Positions 8,038 through 16,911 of a stretch of DNA of 64,000 nt are shown in pieces (position 1 is the stretch's first letter; every line of letters begins with the position of its first letter). The stretch spans positions 1 to 64,000 of the forward strand of contig NZ_SELT01000009.1 in assembly GCF_004361065.1 (NCBI RefSeq). Direction: 5' to 3'. The notes under the pieces were generated by a model that worked only from the letters and a program-made list of their open reading frames with translations, searched no databases and had not been told where the DNA came from. Origin of the DNA: Cognatilysobacter terrigena (GTDB taxonomy: Bacteria > Pseudomonadota > Gammaproteobacteria > Xanthomonadales > Xanthomonadaceae). Position numbers and translations under genes: made by a program.

Positions 8038-9468
8038 ATGCGCCGCCTGCTCGCCCTCGCACTTCTCGCCGCACTGCCCGTCGCGGCGCAACAGGCGCCC
8101 GCGCCGGCCGCGCCGCCGAAGGATGCAGCGCCGCCGCCCAAGGAAGCGCCGCCGCCCAAGGAAGCGCCGGCCACGCCCGCACCCGCGGCCGACCCGAAGG
8201 CGCCGGCGAGCACGCCGGCGTCGACCGCAGCGAAGGCCGCCGCGGACGCCAAGGCCGAGGACGACGCGAGCAAGGTGCCGCTCGACGACATCCGCCGCTT
8301 CGTCACCGTCTACAACGCGGTGAAGCAGGCGTACGTCGAGCCCGTCACGGACGACAAGCTCATGAAGGCGGCGATCCATGGCCTGCTGCTCGACCTCGAT
8401 CCGCACAGCACCTATTTCGACAAGAGCGACGCCGAGGATTTCGATCAGAACGCGCGCGGCGCGTACGAAGGCATCGGTGTCGAACTGCAGCGCCAGAAGG
8501 ACGGCACGCTCAAGGTCGTGTCGGCCATCGACGACACGCCGGCGGCGAAGGCCGGGCTGAAGTCGGGCGACATCATCGTCGCGATGGACGGCAAGCCGTT
8601 CCGCCCCGACGAAGGCGACACCAGCGCGCCGCTGCGCGGGCCCGCGGGCAGCAAGGTCGTGCTCACCGTGGTACGCAAGAACGCGAAGAAGCCGCTCGAG
8701 ATCACGGTGGTGCGCGAAACCATCCACGTCACGTCGGTGCGTTCGCGCACGCTCGAGCCGGGCTTCGGCTACGTGCGCGTCGCCGCGTTCCAGGCCGACA
8801 CCGCCGCCGATTTCGAGAAGGCGCTCGCCAAGCTCACCGAAGGCGGCGCGCTGCGTGGCCTCGTGCTCGACCTGCGCAGCAATCCGGGCGGCCTGCTCAC
8901 CTCCGCCGTGCAGATCGCCGACGACGTGCTCGACAAGGGCGGCATCGTGTCGACGCGCGGCCGCATCTCGATCAGCGACGCGCAGTTCTCCGCCACGCCC
9001 GGCGATCGCCTCAACGGCGCGCCGCTGGTGGTGCTGGTCGACGGCGGTTCGGCGAGTGCGTCGGAAGTGCTCGCGGGTGCGCTCAAGGACAACGGCCGCG
9101 CGCGCATCGTCGGCAGCCGCACCTTCGGCAAGGGCTCGGTGCAGACCGTGCTTCCGCTCGACAACGGCGATTCGGTGAAGCTCACCACCGCGCGTTATTT
9201 CACGCCGAGCGGCAAGTCGATCCAGGCGCTGGGCATCGTGCCGGATGTCCCGCTCGCCGCGCCGCGTTCGGCCGACGACACGCGCCTGCTGATCTCGGAA
9301 GCGAGCCTGCCAGGCCACCTGCGTGGTGACGCCGACGACAACGACACCGCGGGCGACGTGCTCGACGGCGAGACCTACGTGACGCAGGCGCTGGCCGAGC
9401 TCAAGCGCATGGCGGGCGTGCCGGTCGCGGATGCGAAGCCCGCGAAACCGGCACCGAAAAAGAAGTAA
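8038..9468 (+). CDS. ctpA: S41 family C-terminal processing protease
   Basis: A 476-residue periplasmic serine protease that cleaves proteins near their C-termini. A signal peptide (residues 1-18) is followed by a low-complexity Ala/Pro/Lys segment with a duplicated APPPKE unit, an N-terminal helical region, a PDZ domain (about residues 140-225) and the S41 protease domain. The catalytic pair is Ser340 in GGSASASE and Lys365 in TFGKGSVQ, with the family's 25-residue spacing. The ATG at 8038 gives a proper signal peptide; the frame is open further upstream without one. It lies 101 bases after the EnvC-like gene. Confidence 0.94.
   Translation: MRRLLALALLAALPVAAQQAPAPAAPPKDAAPPPKEAPPPKEAPATPAPAADPKAPASTPASTAAKAAADAKAEDDASKVPLDDIRRFVTVYNAVKQAYVEPVTDDKLMKAAIHGLLLDLDPHSTYFDKSDAEDFDQNARGAYEGIGVELQRQKDGTLKVVSAIDDTPAAKAGLKSGDIIVAMDGKPFRPDEGDTSAPLRGPAGSKVVLTVVRKNAKKPLEITVVRETIHVTSVRSRTLEPGFGYVRVAAFQADTAADFEKALAKLTEGGALRGLVLDLRSNPGGLLTSAVQIADDVLDKGGIVSTRGRISISDAQFSATPGDRLNGAPLVVLVDGGSASASEVLAGALKDNGRARIVGSRTFGKGSVQTVLPLDNGDSVKLTTARYFTPSGKSIQALGIVPDVPLAAPRSADDTRLLISEASLPGHLRGDADDNDTAGDVLDGETYVTQALAELKRMAGVPVADAKPAKPAPKKK
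8128..8163 (+). repeat. Perfect 18-bp tandem duplication inside ctpA
   Basis: The 18-base unit gcgccgccgcccaaggaa occurs twice in tandem (8128-8145 and 8146-8163) and encodes APPPKE twice in the linker after the signal peptide. A third, diverged unit precedes it. Confidence 0.9.
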
Positions 9469-9471
9469 GCG

Positions 9472-9792
9472 TCAGCGCGGCTTGCTGGGCATGGGGAACG
9501 GTGTCACCACGCGTTCCCCGGTCGCCGCGTCGCGGATGGACGACTGCGACTTCTTCTCGACTTCCTCGATGCGCACGATCGAATGCATCGGCAGGTGCAG
9601 CATGCGCGTCGCGCCGAACTCGTCGCGCAGGCGTTCCTCGGTCGGATCGACGACGACGCCCTCGTTGACGTCGAACACCAGCTCGCCGACTTCGGTGAAG
9701 CCCCAGATCGCGCCGCTGGCGACGTGGCGGGCGTACAGCTCGTACACCTTGCCGGCGTTGAGGAAGGTCACCTTGTAGAGCGGCTTGGGCAT
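9472..9792 (-). CDS. DUF1820 family protein
   Basis: A 106-residue soluble protein beginning MPKPLYKVTFLNAGKVYELY. The N-terminal block with GAIWGFTEVGELVFD and the middle block with EERLRDEFGATRMLHLPMHSIVRIEEV match my memory of DUF1820, a small conserved family of gammaproteobacteria. No function is established and no catalytic motif is visible. It is convergent with ctpA, with three bases between the two stop codons. Confidence 0.85.
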   Translation of the reverse strand: MPKPLYKVTFLNAGKVYELYARHVASGAIWGFTEVGELVFDVNEGVVVDPTEERLRDEFGATRMLHLPMHSIVRIEEVEKKSQSSIRDAATGERVVTPFPMPSKPR

Positions 9793-9875
9793 GGCAGGGA
9801 TCGGTTCGGCGGTGGCAGCGATGTGGGGCGCGATCGCCGCGGTTCAACAGCATGCGCCGCGGCGCGTGAGTCCGG

Positions 9876-10568
9876 TCAGACGCCGGGCGCGCGCTTCATC
9901 CGCCGTTTGATCGCGTTGCGCGACAGCAGCGCGAACGCGCCCCCGAACGCGAAACCCGCGAGGTGCGCCGACCACGCCACCGCACCGAACGCCGGACCCA
10001 CGAAGGTGTAGACCAGCTGCAGACCGGCCCACAGCCCGATCAGCACGGCGGCGGGCATGCGCACGAACTGCAGGAACAGGCCCAGCGGGACGACCAACCC
10101 GAGGCGGGCGGTCGGGAACAGCGCGAGGTAGGCGCCGATCAGCGCCGACACTGCACCGCTGGCGCCGATGATCAGGCGGTCGGGTGTGCCGATGACCAGC
10201 ACCGTCGCAAGGTTGGCCACCGCGCCGCCGACGAGGAACAGCGTCAGGAACCGCCACGGCCCCATCGCGCGCTCGGCCGGCACGCCGAAGATCAGCAGAA
10301 ACAAGAGGTTGCCGACGACGTGCGCCCAGTCGGCGTGGAGGAACAGGGCGGTCACCAAGCGGGCAAGGTGGCCGTCCCGCACGGCTTCGACGACCGCCGG
10401 CCACGAGCGCAGGTCCCCCGAGAGCGCGCCCCACTGCATGACCAGCTGCTGGCGCTCGGCGTCCGGCAGCAGGGTGGTGACCACGAAACAGCCCCACAGC
10501 GCGACGAACAGCGTGGGCATGGCCCACGGCAGCGACGGCTTCTGGCGAGGCGGAATGGCGACGAACAC
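9876..10568 (-). CDS. Rhomboid family intramembrane serine protease
   Basis: A 230-residue inner-membrane protein with about six helices. Catalytic Ser137 lies in GASGAVSALIG and His202 in AWSAHLAGFAFGG, forming the Ser-His dyad of rhomboids. The oxyanion residues His83 and Asn87 lie in HVVGNLLFLLIFG. Rhomboids cut transmembrane helices of other proteins inside the bilayer; the substrate here is unknown. All key residues are present, so it should be active. It stands alone, divergent from the FadL-type porin gene. Confidence 0.94.
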   Translation of the reverse strand: MFVAIPPRQKPSLPWAMPTLFVALWGCFVVTTLLPDAERQQLVMQWGALSGDLRSWPAVVEAVRDGHLARLVTALFLHADWAHVVGNLLFLLIFGVPAERAMGPWRFLTLFLVGGAVANLATVLVIGTPDRLIIGASGAVSALIGAYLALFPTARLGLVVPLGLFLQFVRMPAAVLIGLWAGLQLVYTFVGPAFGAVAWSAHLAGFAFGGAFALLSRNAIKRRMKRAPGV

Positions 10569-10648
10569 GGGTCGGGGGAGGGCTCCGGTCGGGCCCGGGC
10601 ATCATGCGGCACGGCCGGGGCCGCCGCCCAGCGGTGGCGGCCGGCCTA

Positions 10649-10676
10649 TTGTTAGGCGGGGGTTAAAGGCTATATT
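10649..10676 (+). promoter_or_regulatory. Candidate sigma-70 promoter of the FadL-type gene
   Basis: TTGTTA (10649-10654) and TATATT (10671-10676) are separated by 16 bases and match the -35 and -10 consensus at four and five of six positions. The start codon is 88 bases further on. Confidence 0.45.
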
Positions 10677-10764
10677 CGGCCCCGCATGGTCGCCGGGCGC
10701 GGGCCAGCTCAGAGAAGCCGGCACGACCGGCACAGCAAGCAGAACATTTCCTTCGGAGAGAGAC

Positions 10765-12144
10765 ATGCAGAACGGCTTCATGCGCTTCACGGCGCTCGCG
10801 CTCGGCGTCGCCGGCGCGCTGGCGATGGGCAACGTCCACGCCTCCGGCTTCCAGATCCGCGAGAACAGCGTCAAGAACCTCGGCCGCGCCAACTCCGGCA
10901 CCGCCGTGGCGAAGAACGACGCCTCGGTCGTCTCGAACAACCCCGCCGCGATGGCCAACTTCAGCCGCAACGCGGTGCAGGTCGACCTGACCGACATCAA
11001 CCTCGATGCCGAGTTCACCGGCAGCGGCAAGACGGCGATCGGTACGCCGCTCAACGGCAGCAACGGTGGCGACCCGGGCGACCCGACCGTCGTTCCGGCC
11101 CTGGCCGCGGTGTTCCCGCTGTCGGGCGCGCTGGACAAGGTCACCGTCGGCGTCAGCGTCGACGCGCCGTTCGGCCTCAAGACCGAATACGACCCGAACT
11201 GGGTTGGCCGCTACAACGCGATCAAGTCGGACGTGAAGACGGTTGATCTCAACCTGTCCGCTGCCATCGCCGTTACCGACCGCTTCTCGATCGGCGGCGG
11301 CCTGATCCTTCAGCGCGCCGATGTCACGCTGTCGAACGCGATCGATTTCGGCACTCAGTTGTGCGCAGGTTCGGGCAACCCGGCGAACTGCGCGAGCCCC
11401 GTATTCCCGTTCCATCCGCAGCAGAACGACGGCTCCGTCGAGGTCAGCGGCGACGACACCTCGATCGGCTGGCGTGTGGGTCTGCAATGGCGGCCGACCG
11501 ATGCACTGAGCATTGGCGTTGCCCATCGCTCGGAAATTGACCATGACCTGAGCGGTACGGCCGAGTTCACGATTCCCGGCAACGTCGCCGCAAGCCCGAG
11601 CAGTGCGGCGCCGGGCGCTCCGTCGATCGGGACGGTGTTCCGCGACGGCTCGATCACGGCCCCGCTCACCACACCGAGCGTTACTACGGTTTCGGTGGAA
11701 TACGACTTCACCCCGCAGTTCCGCCTGATGGCCGACTACCAGGCAACCGACTGGCACTCGCTAAAGGCGGTGCAGATCTTTCGCAGCGGCGGGGGCGTGC
11801 TCGGCAACGAGCCGTTCCAGTGGAAGGACACGAACTTCTACTCGCTCGGCGGCGAATGGGATCTGAGCCCGCAGTGGACGCTGCGTGCCGGCATCGCGAA
11901 GGACGAGTCGCCGACCAACGACACGTACCGCACGCCGCGCCTGCCGGACAAGGATCGCAAGATCTTCACGATCGGTGCAACGTGGAACGTCAGCGACGCG
12001 TTCAGCGTCGACGCCGCCTACATGCGCATCAACGTCGACGACCCGACCATCAACAACATCCACTCCTCGAGCCAGTCGACGCTGACCGGCAAGTTCAGCG
12101 CAAACGCGAACCTGTTCGGCGTCGCCGCGCAGTACCGCTTCTGA
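10765..12144 (+). CDS. OmpP1/FadL family outer membrane transporter
   Basis: A 459-residue outer-membrane beta-barrel for long-chain fatty acids or other hydrophobic compounds. The signal peptide spans residues 1-26 (NVHA before SGFQ). The mature N-terminus SGFQIRENSVKNLGRANSG and the NNPAAM motif near residue 60 are typical of FadL, whose N-terminal hatch plugs the barrel. The protein ends in Phe (QYRF), the usual last residue of outer-membrane barrels. The ATG at 10765 follows gagagag and removes an unrelated upstream extension. A strong terminator follows. Which hydrophobic substrate is carried cannot be told. Confidence 0.93.
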   Translation: MQNGFMRFTALALGVAGALAMGNVHASGFQIRENSVKNLGRANSGTAVAKNDASVVSNNPAAMANFSRNAVQVDLTDINLDAEFTGSGKTAIGTPLNGSNGGDPGDPTVVPALAAVFPLSGALDKVTVGVSVDAPFGLKTEYDPNWVGRYNAIKSDVKTVDLNLSAAIAVTDRFSIGGGLILQRADVTLSNAIDFGTQLCAGSGNPANCASPVFPFHPQQNDGSVEVSGDDTSIGWRVGLQWRPTDALSIGVAHRSEIDHDLSGTAEFTIPGNVAASPSSAAPGAPSIGTVFRDGSITAPLTTPSVTTVSVEYDFTPQFRLMADYQATDWHSLKAVQIFRSGGGVLGNEPFQWKDTNFYSLGGEWDLSPQWTLRAGIAKDESPTNDTYRTPRLPDKDRKIFTIGATWNVSDAFSVDAAYMRINVDDPTINNIHSSSQSTLTGKFSANANLFGVAAQYRF

Positions 12145-12162
12145 TCGGCTGCACCGTGTACG

Positions 12163-12192
12163 AAAAAGCCCCGCTTCGGCGGGGCTTTTTTT
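12163..12192. terminator. Bidirectional terminator between porin and putA
   Basis: aaaaagccccgc (12163-12174), tetraloop ttcg, gcggggcttttttt (12179-12192). A-tract and T-tract flank a GC stem with the very stable TTCG loop, so it can end both the FadL gene on the plus strand and the putA operon on the minus strand. Confidence 0.93.
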
Positions 12193-12213
12193 ATGGGCAT
12201 TTCGGTCGTGCGT

Positions 12214-12408
12214 TCAGTGCTTCGTGTCGACCACGCGGACATTGCGCGCCAACGTCTTGAAGCGCGCGCCGTCATCCTGCACGACGGTGATGGTGACGTG
12301 CCCGGTCTTGCTCGTGTTGAGGTCGCGCGCGACGCCGGACTTGCCGGCGTGCGTGCCGTTCACCACGTCAACGCGGTCGCCATCGCGCACGTTCGCGTCG
12401 TTCGCCAC
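12214..12408 (-). CDS. Small KOW-like protein coupled to putA
   Basis: A 64-residue reading frame that begins at GTG 12408, two bases after the putA stop codon. Its sequence GDRVDVVNGTHAGKSGVARD (residues 10-29) looks like a KOW motif, the small beta-barrel turn found in ribosomal protein L24 and NusG, and is followed by a beta-rich tail (HVTITVV, ARFKTLARNVRVV). KOW domains bind RNA or ribosomal proteins. No Shine-Dalgarno is obvious, so translation would depend on coupling to putA. The frame is well conserved in character but I cannot confirm homologues without a search. Confidence 0.6.
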   Translation of the reverse strand: MANDANVRDGDRVDVVNGTHAGKSGVARDLNTSKTGHVTITVVQDDGARFKTLARNVRVVDTKH

Positions 12409-12410
12409 GA

Positions 12411-15400
12411 TCAGTCGCCGAGGGTCAGCAGCGACGCGTTGCCACCCGCCGCCGTCGTGTTGACGGTGATCGTCTTCTCCGTCGCGAAGCGCGGCAGGTA
12501 GTGCGGGCCGCCGGCCTTCGGGCCCGTGCCCGACAGGTTCTGCCCACCGAACGGCTGCACGCCGACCACCGCACCGATCTGGTTGCGGTTGACGTAGCAG
12601 TTGCCGACCTTGATGCGCGACGAAATCTTCTCGATGGTTGCGTCGATGCGCGAATGCACGCCGAGCGTCAGGCCATAGCCCGTCGCGTTGATCGCATCGA
12701 TCACCGCATCGAGCTGGTCGGCCTTCCAGCGGATCACGTGCAGCACCGGACCGAATACTTCGCGATGCAGCTGGTCGAGCGAACGCAGCTCGTACGCACG
12801 CGGCGCGAAGAAGCTGCCGTGCGAGGCGTTCTCGCCGAGCGCGACTTCCGCGATCTTCGCGACCGCTTCCTTGTCCATGCGCGCCGCATGTTCCTTCAGC
12901 ACGCGCAGCGCGTCTTCGTCGATGACGGGGCCGACGTCGGTCGACAGCAGGCCCGGATCGCCGACCACGAGTTCCGCCATCGCGCCGGCCAGCATCTTGG
13001 TGACCTTGTCGGCGATGTCGTCCTGCACGAACAGCACGCGCGCCGCGGAGCAGCGCTGGCCTGCGGACGTGAACGCCGAACCGATCGCGTCCTTCACCAC
13101 TTGCTCCGGCAGCGACGACGAATCGGCGATCAGTGCGTTCTGCCCACCGGTTTCGGCGATGAGGATGCCGATCGGCGCATTCTCGCGTGCGGCGAGGGCG
13201 CGGTTGATCGCGCGCGCGGTTTCGGTCGAACCGGTGAACGCGACGCCGGCGATGCGGTCGTCGCGCGTCAACGCCGCGCCGACGGTCGCGCCGTCGCCCG
13301 GCAGGAACTGCAGCACCGCTTCCGGCACGCCGGCTTCGTGCAGCAGCTTCACCGCCGCATAGCCAACGAGGTTGGTCTGCTCGGCGGGCTTCGCGATCAC
13401 GCAGTTGCCCGCAGCCAGCGCCGCGCACACCTGGCCCATGAAGATCGCCAGCGGGAAGTTCCATGGCGAGATGCAGACGAACGTGCCGCGGCCGGACAGC
13501 TGCAGGGTGTTCGATTCGCCGGTCGGGCCCGGCAGCGGCTCGGGCTTGAACAGCGTGCGGGCCTGCTCGGCGTAATAACGCAGGAAGTCGACCGCCTCGC
13601 GCACCTCGGCGACGCCGTCCGGAATCGTCTTGCCAGCTTCCTTGCTGCACATCGCGATGTACGCCGGCATGCGCTGCTCGAGCAGGTTCGCGGCGTGTTC
13701 GAGAATGGCGGCGCGGCTCGCGGCTGGCGTGGTGTTCCATGCGTCGTGCGCGGCCGTCGCGTTCGCGAGCGCGCGGTCGACGAGCTGCGCGTCCGCGGCG
13801 ATCCAGTGGCCGACGACTTCGCGGCGATCCGACGGATTCGTCACCGCAATGCGTTCACCCGACGCCTTCGCACCGGCGACCAGCGGCTCGGCGAACCACG
13901 GCTGCGACGCCGCCGCATTGACCTGCTCGGCGAGCGCGCGCAGCGCGTCGTCGTTGGCGAGATTCACGCCCATCGAATTGCTCCTGGAATTGCCGTAGCT
14001 GCGGTACAGGTCGACCGGCAGCGGGATGCGGGGATGCGGGATCGATTCGAACTGCGACACGACCTCGATCGGATCGCGGATCAGGTCGTCGATCGCGACG
14101 GATTCGTCGGTGATGCGGTTGACGAAGCTCGAGTTCGCGCCATTCTCGAGTAGGCGGCGCACGAGGTACGGCAGCAGGTCCTCGTGCGAACCGACCGGCG
14201 CGTACACGCGGCACGGCACGTTCAAGCGGTCGGCGGGAATGACTTCCGCGTACAGATCGTCGCCCATGCCGTGCAGCTTCTGGAACTCGAACGCGCGACC
14301 GGCGGCCATGCGATGCACGTGCGCGATGGTCTGCGCGTTGTGCGTCGCGAACATCGGATAGATCACATCCGACGAATCCAGCATCTTGCGCGCGTTCGCG
14401 AGATAGCTGACGTCGGTGTTCGGCTTGCGCGTGAATACCGGATAGCCCGGCATGCCGTCGACCTGCGCGCGCTTGACCTCCGCGTCCCAGTACGCGCCCT
14501 TGACCAGGCGCACCGGAATGCGGCGGCCGGTGCGACGCGCGAGGTCCGCGATGAAATCGATCACTTCCGGGCAGCGCTTGGAGTACGCCTGGATCGCGAG
14601 GCCGAAGCCTTCCCAGCCCGCGAGCGACGCATCGGAATACGCGCCGGCGATGACGTCGAGCGAGAGTTCGAGGCGGTCGGCTTCTTCGGCGTCGACGGTG
14701 AAACCGATCGCGTACGACTTCGCGAGCTGCGCGAGTTCGAGTACGCGCGGCGTCAGCTCCGCATGCACGCGCGCACGCTTGGCGTGCTCGTAACGCGGAT
14801 GCAGCGCGGAGAGCTTCACCGAGATCGACGGCGCGCCGAATACCGCGGTCGCGTTCGACGGATCGACCGTACCTTCGCCGCGCGAATGCTTGCCAATCGC
14901 ATGGATCGCCATGCGGTAGGCATCGAGATAGCGGTCGGCATCGGCCTGCGTCAGCGCTGCTTCGCCGAGCATGTCGAACGAATAGCGGTAGGCCGCGTTG
15001 TCGCCCTTGCGCGAGCGCGCGAGCGCTTCGTCGATGGTCCGGCCCATCACGAACTGGTGGCCCATGATGCGCATGGCCTGGCGCACCGCGAGGCGGATCA
15101 CCGGCTCGCCGACGCGGCCGACCAAGCGCTTGAAGGCGCCGTGCACGTCGCGCTTGGTCTCGTCGGCGAGGTCGACGAGGTGGCCGGTCAGCATCAGGCC
15201 CCAAGTCGACGCGTTGACCAGTACCGACGGCGACTGGCCCATGTGGCGCTTCCAGTCGGCGTCGCCGAGCTTGTCGCGGATGAGCTTGTCGGCGGTCTCC
15301 GCGTCGGGGATGCGCAGCAGCGCCTCGGCCACGCACATCAGCAGCACGCCTTCCTCGGAGCCGAGGTCGTACTGCCGCATGAAGGCCTCGATCGCGCCCT

Positions 15401-15638
15401 GGTCGTGCGCGCGGCGGCGGACCCGGGTGACGAGGTCGGCGGCGGTCGCCTTCACGGCGGCGCGGTCGGCCTCCGGTAGGCGGGCCAGCTCGAGCAGGCG
15501 GCGGACGTGGGCGGCCTCGTCGCGGACCCAACCGGCGGTGATGGCAGCGCGGGGGCCGGCCGGCGGCGGGGGCAGTTCGGGCGCGATCAGGACGTGTCTC
15601 GGCTCGGTGCCGGGCACGAGGGGGGACGGAGTCGACAT
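12411..15638 (-). CDS. putA: Bifunctional proline dehydrogenase / L-glutamate gamma-semialdehyde dehydrogenase
   Basis: A 1075-residue enzyme that oxidises proline to glutamate in two steps, passing electrons to quinone (FAD domain) and NAD. The N-terminal half is the proline dehydrogenase barrel (about residues 60-500, with RIPVRLVKGAYWDAE). The C-terminal half is the aldehyde dehydrogenase, with Cys863 in GQRCSAARV as nucleophile and IAETGGQNALI carrying the general-base Glu. There is no N-terminal ribbon-helix-helix domain as in E. coli PutA (1320 residues), so it should not repress its own gene. The ATG at 15638 (MSTPSPL) was chosen because the upstream frame is not protein-like. It is divergent from coxB. 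Confidence 0.96.
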   Translation of the reverse strand: MSTPSPLVPGTEPRHVLIAPELPPPPAGPRAAITAGWVRDEAAHVRRLLELARLPEADRAAVKATAADLVTRVRRRAHDQGAIEAFMRQYDLGSEEGVLLMCVAEALLRIPDAETADKLIRDKLGDADWKRHMGQSPSVLVNASTWGLMLTGHLVDLADETKRDVHGAFKRLVGRVGEPVIRLAVRQAMRIMGHQFVMGRTIDEALARSRKGDNAAYRYSFDMLGEAALTQADADRYLDAYRMAIHAIGKHSRGEGTVDPSNATAVFGAPSISVKLSALHPRYEHAKRARVHAELTPRVLELAQLAKSYAIGFTVDAEEADRLELSLDVIAGAYSDASLAGWEGFGLAIQAYSKRCPEVIDFIADLARRTGRRIPVRLVKGAYWDAEVKRAQVDGMPGYPVFTRKPNTDVSYLANARKMLDSSDVIYPMFATHNAQTIAHVHRMAAGRAFEFQKLHGMGDDLYAEVIPADRLNVPCRVYAPVGSHEDLLPYLVRRLLENGANSSFVNRITDESVAIDDLIRDPIEVVSQFESIPHPRIPLPVDLYRSYGNSRSNSMGVNLANDDALRALAEQVNAAASQPWFAEPLVAGAKASGERIAVTNPSDRREVVGHWIAADAQLVDRALANATAAHDAWNTTPAASRAAILEHAANLLEQRMPAYIAMCSKEAGKTIPDGVAEVREAVDFLRYYAEQARTLFKPEPLPGPTGESNTLQLSGRGTFVCISPWNFPLAIFMGQVCAALAAGNCVIAKPAEQTNLVGYAAVKLLHEAGVPEAVLQFLPGDGATVGAALTRDDRIAGVAFTGSTETARAINRALAARENAPIGILIAETGGQNALIADSSSLPEQVVKDAIGSAFTSAGQRCSAARVLFVQDDIADKVTKMLAGAMAELVVGDPGLLSTDVGPVIDEDALRVLKEHAARMDKEAVAKIAEVALGENASHGSFFAPRAYELRSLDQLHREVFGPVLHVIRWKADQLDAVIDAINATGYGLTLGVHSRIDATIEKISSRIKVGNCYVNRNQIGAVVGVQPFGGQNLSGTGPKAGGPHYLPRFATEKTITVNTTAAGGNASLLTLGD

Positions 15639-15740
15639 CGAATCCCAACTACAGCGACGGAAGACGCGTAGTTTAGCGATCGCGTCCGGGCCGGTCGCGG
15701 TCGAACACGCGTCGGACGCGGTGTTTGCGACCGTTTTAAC

Positions 15741-15769
15741 TTGCCGGGTGTGGCGCGCAGAGCTAACAT
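15741..15769 (+). promoter_or_regulatory. Candidate promoter for the cytochrome oxidase operon
   Basis: TTGCCG (15741-15746) and TAACAT (15764-15769) are 17 bases apart and match the sigma-70 consensus at four of six positions each. They lie in the 295-base divergent region between putA and coxB. Weak support. Confidence 0.25.
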
Positions 15770-15933
15770 TTCGCGGTTTCCGCCATGCTCTGGCCTGGCC
15801 AGAAACGCGGGCCACCCTGGTCCGCGAGCGGCTCCCCTCCCTTCCGTCGATCGCGCCGGCGCGCGCGACGCGGGACGGCAGCCGACGGAAATCCGAATCC
15901 ACGCTAATTTGCCGATCTTTGGGGCTCGATCTG

Positions 15934-16884
15934 ATGAAAGCCGGTCGTATCAAGCAGTGGGCTGCGGGGCTGACCGCCCTCGCCCTGCCGGTCCTCGCCT
16001 TTGCGCAGGAAGCCCTGCCCGAACCGTCGGCGCCGCACCGCTGGCAGCTGAACATGCGCGAGGGCGTCACGCAGATCTCGCACAACGCCTATAGCGCGCA
16101 CATGCTGGCGCTGTGGATCTGCGTCGCGATCGGCATCCTGGTGTTCGGCGCCATGGGCGTGGCGATGTTCAAGTTCCGCAAGTCCAAGGGCGCGGTGCCG
16201 GACGTCGACTTCACGCACAGCACCAAGCTCGAGGTCCTCTGGACCGTCATCCCGATCGTGATCCTGGTCGGCATGGCGTTCCCGGCCACGCACAAGCTGG
16301 TCAACATGTACGACGTCCGCAAGTCCGAGATGACCATCAAGGTCACTGGCTACCAGTGGATGTGGAAGTACGACTACCTCGGCCAGGGCGTCTCGATGAC
16401 GAGCCGCCTGAAGCGCGACAGCGACGCGATGCGCCAGAGCGGCAACGTGCCGACGATGGCGTCCCACCCGAACTACCTGCTCGAGGTCGACCGCGAGCTG
16501 GTCGTGCCGGTCGGCACCAAGATCCGTTTCGTCGTCACCGCCGACGACGTGATCCACGCCTGGTGGGTGCCGTCGCTGGGCTGGAAGCAGGACGCGATTC
16601 CGGGCGAGATCAACGAAGCCTGGGCAAAGGTCGACCAGCCGGGCATCTACCGCGGCCAGTGCGCCGAGCTCTGCGGCAAGGACCACGGCTTCATGCCGAT
16701 CGTCGTCCGTGCCGTGCCGAAGGCCGAGTTCCAGCAGTGGATCGCCGCGCAGCAGCCGAAGCCGGCCGCCGCCCCGGCCCCGGCCGTTCCGGCTGCAGCG
16801 CCCGCCGCGCCGGCGGCCGACGCGCAGCCGGCCACCGCCGGCGCCCCGAACACCGACGCCCCGACCGCTCCGGTCGCGGGCTGA
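15934..16884 (+). CDS. coxB: Cytochrome c oxidase subunit II
   Basis: Subunit II of the aa3-type terminal oxidase takes electrons from cytochrome c at the binuclear CuA centre. The 316 residues contain a signal peptide (1-24), two membrane helices (about 45-68 and 90-112) and a periplasmic cupredoxin domain. The CuA ligands are His208 (VIHAWWVPS), Cys243, Glu245, Cys247, His251 and Met254 (QCAELCGKDHGFMP). An aromatic electron-entry patch YQWMWKYDY is present. The C-terminus is an Ala/Pro-rich tail with no cytochrome c domain. ATG 15934 gives a clear signal peptide. ctaD follows after 27 bases. Confidence 0.96.
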   Translation: MKAGRIKQWAAGLTALALPVLAFAQEALPEPSAPHRWQLNMREGVTQISHNAYSAHMLALWICVAIGILVFGAMGVAMFKFRKSKGAVPDVDFTHSTKLEVLWTVIPIVILVGMAFPATHKLVNMYDVRKSEMTIKVTGYQWMWKYDYLGQGVSMTSRLKRDSDAMRQSGNVPTMASHPNYLLEVDRELVVPVGTKIRFVVTADDVIHAWWVPSLGWKQDAIPGEINEAWAKVDQPGIYRGQCAELCGKDHGFMPIVVRAVPKAEFQQWIAAQQPKPAAAPAPAVPAAAPAAPAADAQPATAGAPNTDAPTAPVAG

Positions 16885-16911
16885 TCGCACCGATTTCGCA
16901 GAGGTAGTCCC

